NCBI GenBank assembly: GCA_022822245.1
Contig: JAJECB010000410.1
Location: forward strand, 1-11,101
Reading direction: 5' to 3'
DNA length: 11,101 bases
Source of the DNA: Gammaproteobacteria bacterium
Lineage (GTDB): Bacteria > Pseudomonadota > Gammaproteobacteria > HK1
Below the pieces are notes generated by a model. The model did not search any database, was not told the origin of the DNA, and worked only from the letters and a program-made list of their open reading frames with translations. Made by a program: the position numbers and the translations under genes. Below, piece after piece: positions 1-5,406 of this stretch (position 1 is its first letter; each line of letters begins with the position of its first letter).

Positions 1-146
1 TCGGTGAAATATCCGGGTTAGTGGGGATGGACGTGGCCGAGGTCGCACCGGCCGGCGACGTGGCCGAGAGCACCGCGCCGGCGGCGGCCGGAATCGCCCT
101 TGGCTATCTCTGTCCGCGTGCGCGGGCACGCCCCGACGACGGCTGA
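1..146 (+). CDS. C-terminal fragment of a ureohydrolase (agmatinase/arginase superfamily), cut by left edge
   Basis: Reading frame 3 is open from the window edge to the TGA at 144-146 and gives 47 residues. It contains GLVGMDVAEVAPAGD followed by an AEST-A stretch and a final helix ending GYLCPRARARPDDG. The pattern V-G-M-D-V-x-E-V-x-P-x-x-D, followed by a Thr/Ala-rich helix, is the usual last strand and helix of agmatinase-type ureohydrolases, which cleave guanidino compounds to urea and an amine with a binuclear Mn centre. The metal-binding motifs would lie upstream, outside the window, so the substrate (agmatine, guanidinobutyrate, guanidine or other) cannot be judged. The family usually has PAYD where this protein has PAGD. 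The gene converges on the CoA ligase, with about 20 bases between the two stop codons. The assignment rests on one short segment. Confidence 0.62.
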   Translation, partial: GEISGLVGMDVAEVAPAGDVAESTAPAAAGIALGYLCPRARARPDDG

Positions 147-172
147 GGCACTTTCCTCGGCTGCACCTCAGC
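142..172. terminator. Inverted repeat between convergent genes, possible bidirectional terminator
   Basis: GCTGAGG (142-148) pairs perfectly with CCTCAGC (166-172), a 7-bp stem around a 17-base spacer. GCA/TGC inside the spacer (148-150 and 162-164) could lengthen it. The two arms contain the stop codons of both converging genes (TGA 144-146 on plus, TGA at 168-170 on minus). No clear T-tract follows on either strand, so this is terminator-like rather than a textbook intrinsic terminator. Confidence 0.4.
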
Positions 173-1892
173 TCGGGCGCGTCGCGTCCGGCCCGAAGGC
201 GGCCGCGATCTCGCGCAGCTTGTACTTCTGGATCTTGCCGCTCGGGGTGCGCGGCATCTCGTCGATGATCTCGAGGCGCTCCGGCCAGTACTGCTTCGCG
301 AGCTGCTGCGCCTCGAAATGGTGCTGCATCGCCGCGAAGTCGAGGGATGCGCCGGGCCGGAGGGTGACGAAGACGCAGCCCCGCTCCCCGAGCCGCGGGT
401 CCGGCATCGCGACGATCGCGGCGTCGCGCACCGCGTCGTGCCGGTAGAGGAGCTCCTCCACCTCCACGACCGGCACGTTCTCCCCGCCCCGGATGATGAT
501 GTCCTTCGCCCGGCTCGTGATGCGGATGTAGCCGCTCTCGTCCATCGTCGCGATGTCACCGGTGTCAAACCAGCCGTCCCGGTCGGTGGCGTAGGCTTCC
601 GGGCGCTTGAGGTAGCCGACGAAGTTCGCGGCCCCCCGCGCCTGGAGCGCCCCCGGCACCCCCGGCGGCGCGGGCTCTCGGTCCTCGCCCACCACCCGCA
701 CCTCCATCCCGGCCCACGGCCCCCCGTCGGTGCCGAAGATCTTCTCCGGGGGGTCGCCCGGCAGGGTGCAGGTGACGAGCCCGTTCTCGCTCATGCCCCA
801 GCCGGCGACGACGCTCGCCCCGAGGCGTTCGGTCGCGGTCTGCACCAGCACGCGGGGGACCGGTGCGCCGGCGGTGGCGAAGATCTCGAGCGACGCGGTC
901 GGATAGCGCTCGAGTGCCTCGGAGTGCGCGAGGTCGGCGAGGAACGGGGTTGCCCCGATCGTGAACGTGGCCTGCTCGTCGTGGATGATGCGGGCCGCGA
1001 CCGCCGGGTCCCAGATGTCTTGCAGGACGGTGCGCGCGCCGATCCGGATCGGCATCAGGAACCCGTAGAGGTAGCCCGTCTGGTGGGCGAGGGGCGACGC
1101 CATGAGGACCACCGTGTCGGAGCCGAGGGCGAGCCGGGCCGGACCGATCCCGACGCACGCGGCGAGGGTGTTGCTGGTGTGCATCACCCCCTTCGGCTGC
1201 CCGGTGGTGCCCGAGGTGTAGCAGACCTCGATGACCTCGTTCGGATCGACGCGCCGCTCGTCGAAGAGAGCGCGGGTGTCGATCTCGTCTTCCCAGCGCT
1301 CCTCGAGAAACACGGCCTCGAACACGTTGTCGCCCTCGCCCCCGCCCGCGCCCCCGCGGGCGCCGCCCCCCAGCACGAAGACGTGCTCGAGGCACGGCAG
1401 CCTGTCGCGAAGCCCGTCGATCATCGGCTCGTACTCGAAGCCGCGGAAACGGCGCGGAACGAAGATCGCGCGGGTCTCCGCGAACGAGAGCATGAACTCG
1501 AGCTCGCGCGCCCGGAAGATGGGCATGAGGGGGTTCGAGACGGCACCGATGCGCACGCACGCGAGGTGGATGGCCGCGAACTCCCACCAGTTGGGGAGCT
1601 GGAACGCCACCACGTCCCCCTTGCCGATCCCGTGGGCGGCGAGCCCCGCCCCGATGCGCCGCGAGATCCGGTCGATGTCGCGGTACGAGAGGGTGGTGCG
1701 GGTGCCCGCCTCGGCCTTGTAGTCGGTGACGAAGACCTTGTCCGGGTGGTGGCGGAGGGCGTCGTCCAGGTAGTCGGCGGCGGTGCGATCCGGCCAGTGT
1801 CCGGCCGCGGTCGCGGCTTCGATCCGCTCCCCGGTCAGCATGACGCACCGGTCGTCGCGGTCCGCCCCGGCGGCCGTGCTCGTCGCGTCCAT
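168..1892 (-). CDS. AMP-dependent acyl-CoA synthetase / carboxylate-CoA ligase (AliA-like)
   Basis: The 574-residue protein belongs to the ANL superfamily of adenylate-forming enzymes, which activate a carboxylic acid with ATP and transfer it to CoA. The phosphate-binding loop YTSGTTGQPKG starts near residue 225. The WFDTGDIA motif that binds the AMP ribose and the hinge region ITSRAKDIIIRGGENV follow, and the C-terminal PSGKIQKYKLRE holds the catalytic lysine (about K553). The overall pattern recalls cyclohexanecarboxylate-CoA ligase (AliA) and related medium-chain or cyclic acid ligases; the actual substrate is not readable from sequence. The start at 1892 has a strong upstream GGGAGGGAGGGAG purine run, whereas the inner Met at 1841 has none. 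A Gly/Ala-rich insertion (GGGARGGAGGGEGD) lies near residues 174-187. The gene is downstream of the MFS carrier on the same strand, 133 bases apart, so the two may be cotranscribed. Confidence 0.92.
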   Translation of the reverse strand: MDATSTAAGADRDDRCVMLTGERIEAATAAGHWPDRTAADYLDDALRHHPDKVFVTDYKAEAGTRTTLSYRDIDRISRRIGAGLAAHGIGKGDVVAFQLPNWWEFAAIHLACVRIGAVSNPLMPIFRARELEFMLSFAETRAIFVPRRFRGFEYEPMIDGLRDRLPCLEHVFVLGGGARGGAGGGEGDNVFEAVFLEERWEDEIDTRALFDERRVDPNEVIEVCYTSGTTGQPKGVMHTSNTLAACVGIGPARLALGSDTVVLMASPLAHQTGYLYGFLMPIRIGARTVLQDIWDPAVAARIIHDEQATFTIGATPFLADLAHSEALERYPTASLEIFATAGAPVPRVLVQTATERLGASVVAGWGMSENGLVTCTLPGDPPEKIFGTDGGPWAGMEVRVVGEDREPAPPGVPGALQARGAANFVGYLKRPEAYATDRDGWFDTGDIATMDESGYIRITSRAKDIIIRGGENVPVVEVEELLYRHDAVRDAAIVAMPDPRLGERGCVFVTLRPGASLDFAAMQHHFEAQQLAKQYWPERLEIIDEMPRTPSGKIQKYKLREIAAAFGPDATRPS

Positions 1893-1898
1893 CGGTTC

Positions 1899-1911
1899 TC
1901 CCTCCCTCCCT
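1899..1911 (-). promoter_or_regulatory. Ribosome binding site of the CoA ligase
   Basis: On the minus strand a purine run of repeated GGGA units lies about 6 bases before the ATG at 1892. It decides the start in favour of 1892 over the internal ATG at 1841, which has no Shine-Dalgarno-like sequence upstream. Confidence 0.6.
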
Positions 1912-1940
1912 CGTCGTCGGCCAAGGACTGGCGGGGGAGT

Positions 1941-1962
1941 TTACCCCCGGCGCGCGGGGTAA
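1941..1962 (-). terminator. Hairpin between MFS gene and CoA ligase gene
   Basis: TTACCCC (1941-1947) and GGGGTAA (1956-1962) form a perfect 7-bp stem with an 8-base CGGCGCGC loop. It lies about 64 bases past the stop of the MFS gene and about 50 bases before the start of the CoA ligase, as read on the minus strand. No U-run follows in either direction. It may be a weak terminator, an mRNA-processing structure or an operator; the sequence does not decide. Confidence 0.35.
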
Positions 1963-2025
1963 CCGGGTTGCGGGCGGCCGTGCTCGGCCCGGGCGAGGGG
2001 CGGGTGCTTCCGGGGGGTGGTGCGC

Positions 2026-3303
2026 TCAGGCCTGCGCGGTGGCGAACCGAAGCCGCGGACGCGGCTCGCGTATCGGCCAGTGCAGGACCGCGGCCACCAC
2101 CCCGAGCACGACCGCGACCCACCAGACGATGTCGTAGCTTCCCGTCGCGTCGTAGACGTAACCCCCCAACCATGCCCCGAGGAAGCTCCCGAGCTGGTGC
2201 CCGACGAACACGAGGCCGAACAGGGTCGCGAGGTACCGGATACCGAAGAGCTGGGCCACGAGGGCGGTGGTGAGGGGGACCGTGGAGAGCCACACGAGCC
2301 CGATCATGAAGGAGAAGACGATGACGCTGACCTCGCTGACCGGGCTCAGCACGAAGACCGCGATGATCACCGCCCGGCCGAGGTAGAGCCCCGAGAGGAC
2401 GGTCCGCTTGCGGTACCGTTCTCCCAGCATGCCGGCGATGATGGAGCCGAGGATGTTGCCGATCGCGATGACCGAGATGCTGACCGCGGCGAGGTTGGGA
2501 GAGAGGCCGGCGTCGCCGATGTAGGCGGGAAGGTGGGTCTGGATGAAGATGACGTGGAAGCCGCAGACGAAGAACCCCCCGTTCAGGTACCAGAATCCGT
2601 CGTTGCGGCCGGCGGCGCGGATCGCCCGCGCCATCGATGGCTCCTCGGGAGGCGGCGCCATCGCCCGGGCGCCGGGGGCGGATTCCTCCGCCGCGCCGGC
2701 CTTCTCGTGCATGCGGCCGGCGAACGCGGCGGCGAGGGGGATGAGCGCGGCGCTCGCGGCCGCGAGCACGACCATTGCCAGGCTCCAACCGCCGTTGTGG
2801 AGGAGGAACTGGGCCCCGTGGACCACTGTCGCCTGCCCGAGCGCCCCCGCCGAGCCGGCAACTCCGAGGAAGAGGCTCCGCCGCGACTCCGGTGCCGATC
2901 GTCCGACCACCGAGAGCATGATCGGGATGCCCGTCCCGGACATCGCGATACCGATGAGCACGCCGCCATTCACCGCGAAGTCGAGCGGGTCGGAGGTGTG
3001 CGCGATGAGAAGGAGCCCCGCCGCGTAGAGGCCGATGCTCACCGCGATGACCTTCCGGTCCCCGAACTTGTCGGCGTAGGCGCCGGCGATGGGCTGCGAG
3101 AGGCCCCACATGATGTTCTGGATGGCGAGCGCGAGGGAGTAGGACTCGCGGCTCCACCCGAGGTCGGTGGTCATGGGCACGAGGAAGAGGCCGAAGCTCG
3201 TCCGAATCCCGTTCCCGACGAGCAGGATCACGCCCGCGCAGGCGAGCACGATGATCGCGCGGCGCATGTTGGCCGCCGACTGATCCGATTGCGTCATGGT
3301 CAT
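2026..3303 (-). CDS. Major facilitator superfamily (MFS) transporter, monocarboxylate/oxalate-formate antiporter-like
   Basis: This is a 12-helix-type inner-membrane carrier of about 425 residues. The first helix begins at RRAIIVLACAGVILLVG. The MFS loop 2-3 signature appears as GAYADKFGDRKVI, and the equivalent loop of the second half reads GMLGERYRKRTVL. A charged, proline- and glutamate-rich cytoplasmic linker (MHEKAGAAEESAPGARAMAPPP region) separates the two six-helix bundles. The sequence resembles monocarboxylate and oxalate/formate-type members, which fits export or import of the acid activated by the downstream CoA ligase, but the substrate is unproven. I chose ATG 3303 (MTMTQSDQ) because GGAG lies 10 bases upstream; an in-frame ATG at 3327 adds eight residues without a visible Shine-Dalgarno site, and 3297 is a third option. 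Confidence 0.9.
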   Translation of the reverse strand: MTMTQSDQSAANMRRAIIVLACAGVILLVGNGIRTSFGLFLVPMTTDLGWSRESYSLALAIQNIMWGLSQPIAGAYADKFGDRKVIAVSIGLYAAGLLLIAHTSDPLDFAVNGGVLIGIAMSGTGIPIMLSVVGRSAPESRRSLFLGVAGSAGALGQATVVHGAQFLLHNGGWSLAMVVLAAASAALIPLAAAFAGRMHEKAGAAEESAPGARAMAPPPEEPSMARAIRAAGRNDGFWYLNGGFFVCGFHVIFIQTHLPAYIGDAGLSPNLAAVSISVIAIGNILGSIIAGMLGERYRKRTVLSGLYLGRAVIIAVFVLSPVSEVSVIVFSFMIGLVWLSTVPLTTALVAQLFGIRYLATLFGLVFVGHQLGSFLGAWLGGYVYDATGSYDIVWWVAVVLGVVAAVLHWPIREPRPRLRFATAQA

Positions 3304-3375
3304 TCCGGCGCGACTCCGATCCCGCATCGGGGCGGCGCGAAGCGGAGCCCGTGGGGATGGTCCGCGCCGGTGAGA

Positions 3376-3400
3376 GGGTTGAATCGGCTCATTCTAACCC
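3376..3400. repeat. Inverted repeat upstream of the MFS gene, possible operator
   Basis: GGGTTGAAT (3376-3384) pairs with ATTC-T-AACCC (3391-3400) to give 9 base pairs with one bulged T and a CGGCTC loop. On the minus strand the right arm contains TAGAAT, which resembles a -10 hexamer, about 90 bases before the MFS start. No convincing -35 element was seen upstream of it. It could be a regulator site overlapping the MFS promoter or a leader hairpin. Confidence 0.35.
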
Positions 3401-3611
3401 CGGGCTCGCGCCCCCGCCCCGGACGGGACGGGGAGCGCCGGCGGCGCACCGCGCCAACCCGGCGGATCCACGACGCGCGCGAAGGCCCGCGGCTCAGGTT
3501 GGCCGAGACGCCGCCCGACATCCGGCCGCGCGGGCGGTGTCGCGTGGTGTCGAATTGCGCTTCGCCAATCCGACCTGCCGGCGTCGCCGAGCCACAACCC
3601 GGAGCTGCTGG

Positions 3612-3638
3612 TTCATTGTCGTGAACACACTCTAGAAT
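3612..3638 (+). promoter_or_regulatory. Putative promoter of the DUF1989 gene
   Basis: TAGAAT at 3633-3638 matches five of six bases of the sigma-70 -10 consensus in an otherwise GC-rich region. A weak -35-like TTCATT lies at 3612-3617, with 15 bases of spacing. A start about 7 bases downstream would leave a leader of roughly 28 bases before the ATG at 3673. This is by eye only. Confidence 0.35.
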
Positions 3639-3672
3639 CCAGCGGTTCCGACCCCGCTAACGAGGAAGAGAA

Positions 3673-4281
3673 ATGGGAGAGCTGGTGCGGATCCCGCCCG
3701 GGCACGGCAAGGCGGTGCGGCTCGAGGCGGGCGCGAGCGTGCGCCTCGTCAACACCCACGGCACCCAGGTGGTGGACGGCTGGGCGTTCAACGCCTACGA
3801 CCTTCGCGAGTTCATGTCGATGGAGGCGACCCGGGTCTGGAACGGGCGGATCAACGTGGCGGTCGGGGACGCGTTCGTCACCAACCAGCGCCGCCCGATC
3901 CTCACCCTCGTCGAGGACACGAGCCCCGGGGTGCACGACACCCTCATGTCGGCCTGCGACCGCTACCGCTATGACCTCCTCGGGTGCGAGGGCTACCACC
4001 GGAACTGCCAGGACAACATGGTCGAGGGGCTGTCCGAGCTCGGGGTGACCCCGCCGTTCAAGGTGTCCGGGTCCTGGAACATCTTCATGAACATCCCGGT
4101 CGGCGAGGATCGGAACTCCCTCGAGTTCCGCCCGACCGTCTCCTCCCCCGGGGACTGCATCGTCCTTCGCGCCGAGATGGACTGCTTCGTCGTCTTCTCC
4201 TCCTGCCCCCAGGACATCCTCCCCATCAACGGCGAGGGCGGGCAGCCGCCTCGCGAGGCCCACTTCGAGGTCCTCGCCTGA
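3673..4281 (+). CDS. DUF1989 / urea carboxylase-associated family protein
   Basis: The protein has 202 residues, about normal for a single-domain DUF1989 member, and no signal peptide, so it should be cytosolic. Family hallmarks visible are NTHGTQVVDGWAFNAYD (about 27-43), the H88-D89 and C95-D96 pairs, GCEGYHRNCQDN with H109 and C112, SPGDCIVLRAEMD, and the C-terminal SSCPQDILPING with C178. These Cys/His positions are plausible metal or catalytic residues. Some DUF1989 pairs are subunits of carboxyguanidine deiminase (CgdA/CgdB) in guanidine-carboxylase pathways. This one stands alone, without an adjacent partner or guanidine/urea carboxylase, so its reaction is unknown; a deiminase-like reaction on a guanidino or ureido compound is inference. 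GAGGA at 3662-3666 sets the start. Confidence 0.88.
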   Translation: MGELVRIPPGHGKAVRLEAGASVRLVNTHGTQVVDGWAFNAYDLREFMSMEATRVWNGRINVAVGDAFVTNQRRPILTLVEDTSPGVHDTLMSACDRYRYDLLGCEGYHRNCQDNMVEGLSELGVTPPFKVSGSWNIFMNIPVGEDRNSLEFRPTVSSPGDCIVLRAEMDCFVVFSSCPQDILPINGEGGQPPREAHFEVLA

Positions 4282-4289
4282 ACCGACGA

Positions 4290-4322
4290 CGGGAGGCGGT
4301 CCGCGTCACCCCTCGTCTCCCG
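4290..4322 (+). terminator. Terminator-like hairpin after the DUF1989 gene
   Basis: Nine consecutive pairs form between CGGGAGGCG (4290-4298) and CGTCTCCCG (4314-4322), one of them G-T, around a 15-base loop. The stem begins nine bases after the DUF1989 stop. A C/T-rich stretch follows rather than a true T-tract. It probably separates this transcript from the next gene. Confidence 0.45.
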
Positions 4323-4377
4323 CCTTCGCCCGTCCTTCGCCTCGCGGGCGTTCACCCCCGTGTCCGGTTCGCGGCCG

Positions 4378-4391
4378 GGAAGCCGGCTTCC
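4378..4391. repeat. Perfect 14-bp palindrome upstream of the glutaredoxin-DinB gene
   Basis: GGAAGCCGGCTTCC is self-complementary over all 14 bases and lies about 75 bases upstream of the -10-like element of the next gene. It could be a binding site for a dimeric regulator. Palindromes made mostly of GCCGGC are common at this base composition, but the flanking GGAA/TTCC makes this one less trivial. A second, shorter palindrome (GACCGCGGTC) sits at 4399-4408. Confidence 0.3.
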
Positions 4392-4467
4392 ACGGGACGA
4401 CCGCGGTCCGGCCGGCATGCGCACGGCCACCGCGGGCCGAGACCGTCCGCCGGATGGAGGGATGGGC

Positions 4468-4473
4468 TACACT
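4468..4473 (+). promoter_or_regulatory. Possible -10 element of the glutaredoxin-DinB gene
   Basis: TACACT, preceded by GGGC, matches four of six bases of the -10 consensus including the key T-A-n-n-n-T, and would place a transcription start near 4480, about 30 bases ahead of the ATG at 4511. No good -35 element is visible. Placement after a terminator-like hairpin and before a clear ribosome binding site supports it. Confidence 0.35.
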
Positions 4474-4499
4474 CCGGGACCTTCCATTCCCAGCTACAC

Positions 4500-4505
4500 G
4501 AGGAA
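4500..4505 (+). promoter_or_regulatory. Ribosome binding site that fixes the true start of the selenoprotein gene
   Basis: GAGGAA at 4500-4505 lies five bases before ATG 4511. It resembles the site in front of the DUF1989 gene (GAGGA) and shows that translation starts upstream of the in-frame TGA. The GTG at 4667, where a simple ORF finder would start, falls inside the conserved glutaredoxin VPVV strand and is therefore not a real start. Confidence 0.7.
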
Positions 4506-4510
4506 TCGGC

Positions 4511-5275
4511 ATGGCTGACGCCATCGCGGTGTTCTGGCAACCCCACTGAACCAGTTGTCTCAGGGTAAAGGAGTACCTCTCGGTCCGTGGGATCGAGTTC
4601 GAATCGGTCAACGTACTGGAAGACGAAGGCGGGCTCGAACGCCTGAGAGCGCTCGGCGCCCGTTCGGTGCCGGTCGTTTCCCGGGGGAAGGAGTTCGTCT
4701 TCGCCCAGGTCATCAAGGATGTCGTGGACTTCCTCGGCCTCGCCGACGATACCCGGCCGGAGCTCTCCCCGGCCGAGCTCGCCGCCCGCTACCGGCACGT
4801 CCTCGAGACCGCCATCCGCCTCACCCGGCAGATGCCGGACGGGGAGCTCGCGAACGAGCTTCCCAACCGGCCCCGCTCGTGGCGGGTGCTGATGCACCAC
4901 CTGTTCCAGATCCCGAACGCCTTCCTCGACATGGACGCATCCGGGACGCCCATGCGCTACGAGGACCTGACCGCCCCGCCCCCCGACGACATGCGCTCGA
5001 GCGCCGACATCGCGGAGTTCGGCGAACGGACGAGGGCTCGGTTCCAGGCGTGGTGGGAGGAGGTCGTCGATCAGGACTTCGATCGCGAGATGGAGGTCTA
5101 TTTCGGCACCACCAGCCGGCACGAGATGCTCGAGCGCACGGTCTGGCACACGACCCAGCACGTCCGCCAGCTCGCCTCCCTGCTGGAGCAGTCGGGGCTA
5201 AAGCCGGACGCGCCACTCACTTCGGAAGACATCAAGGGTTTGCCCCTCACCGACAAGGTGTGGGACGAGACGTGA
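4511..5275 (+). CDS. Selenocysteine-containing glutaredoxin-like / DinB-like fusion protein (in-frame UGA at 4547)
   Basis: Read through one TGA, the frame from ATG 4511 to TGA 5273-5275 encodes 254 residues. Residues 1-77 form a glutaredoxin-type thioredoxin fold: first strand AIAVFWQPH, redox motif U13-T14-S15-C16, helix LRVKEYLSVRG, second strand EFESVNV, cis-proline V53-P54-V55, and RGKEFVFAQ before the last helix. The TGA occupies the first cysteine of CxxC. Residues about 86-240 look like a DinB four-helix bundle with possible metal ligands H129/H130 and H213-x3-H217 (HTTQH), as in DinB/MDMPI-type thiol-dependent proteins. The likely role is a cytosolic thiol/selenol redox or thiol-transfer reaction; the substrate is unknown. 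There is no other stop in the frame, the Shine-Dalgarno site is good, and a SECIS-like hairpin follows the UGA. The alternatives are a nonsense mutation or a sequencing error turning TGC/TGT into TGA, which would make this a pseudogene. Selenocysteine needs selA, selB, selC and selD elsewhere in the genome. Confidence 0.82.
4547..4549 (+). other. In-frame UGA, predicted selenocysteine codon (Sec13)
   Basis: The codon follows W-Q-P-H and precedes T-S-C-L-R, so it replaces the N-terminal, nucleophilic cysteine of the thioredoxin-fold CxxC motif, which is where selenocysteine is found in known redox selenoproteins. Coding sequence of the same domain continues on both sides without a frameshift. 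Confidence 0.8.
4579..4597 (+). promoter_or_regulatory. Candidate bacterial SECIS hairpin
   Basis: CTCGGTCC (4579-4586) pairs with GGATCGAG (4590-4597): eight continuous pairs, one of them G-U, closed by the three-base loop GUG. The loop begins 37 bases after the UGA and has G as its first base; from memory, bacterial SECIS models expect the apical loop about 16-37 bases after the UGA with a G in its first two positions, so this sits at the outer limit. An adjacent smaller hairpin, GGGTA/TACCT at 4563-4578 with loop AAGGAG, is closer to the UGA and could contribute or be the real element. Confidence 0.55.
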
Positions 5276-5290
5276 CCCCCGCCCCGGGGT

Positions 5291-5321
5291 GCGAACGCGC
5301 CCGCCGGAGCGGGCGCTTCGC
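5291..5321 (+). terminator. Strong GC hairpin after the selenoprotein gene
   Basis: GCGCCCGC (5297-5304) and GCGGGCGC (5309-5316) form a perfect 8-bp stem with a CGGA loop. Beyond one bulged C (5296) the stem continues with GCGAA (5291-5295) pairing to TTCGC (5317-5321), giving 13 pairs. It begins 15 bases after the stop codon. It lacks a T-tract but should be a very stable 3' end, so the following hydrolase probably has its own promoter. Confidence 0.55.
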
Positions 5322-5406
5322 GGCACACGCGCTCGCCCCGGCGCGCGGCCGGCCGGCGCCGCGATCCGGCGGCCGGGCTACCTGAATGAAGGGAGGTAGG
5401 ACGAGC

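Larger units (their letters stand above)
3304..3672. other. Divergent intergenic region, no gene seen
   Basis: About 370 bases separate the divergent MFS and DUF1989 genes. Short open frames on both strands are Arg/Pro/Ala-rich, as expected by chance at this GC content, and none has a recognisable motif together with a ribosome binding site. The region should hold the promoters of both genes. Its AT-richest patches are around 3376-3400 (an inverted repeat) and 3611-3640 (a -10-like hexamer), described separately. Confidence 0.6.

Noticed and set aside
318..2273. Long open frame of 651 codons on the plus strand opposite the CoA ligase
   Set aside because: It is an Arg/His/Val/Glu-rich antisense shadow typical of high-GC genes; the minus-strand frame carries complete ANL motifs.
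3300..3521. Small minus-strand frame of 73 codons upstream of the MFS gene
   Set aside because: No recognisable motif or ribosome binding site, Arg/Pro-rich, and it runs across the presumed promoter region.
2017..3624. 535-codon plus-strand frame opposite the MFS gene
   Set aside because: Low-complexity charged composition without motifs; the minus-strand frame gives a regular 12-helix carrier.
4667..5275. Stand-alone 202-residue DinB-type protein starting at GTG 4667
   Set aside because: The start falls inside the conserved cis-proline strand of the glutaredoxin fold and has no good Shine-Dalgarno site; the real start is ATG 4511 with readthrough of the UGA.
4555..5385. 276-codon frame overlapping the selenoprotein gene
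   Set aside because: Out of frame with the glutaredoxin-DinB coding sequence; Arg/Pro/Gly-rich shadow without motifs.
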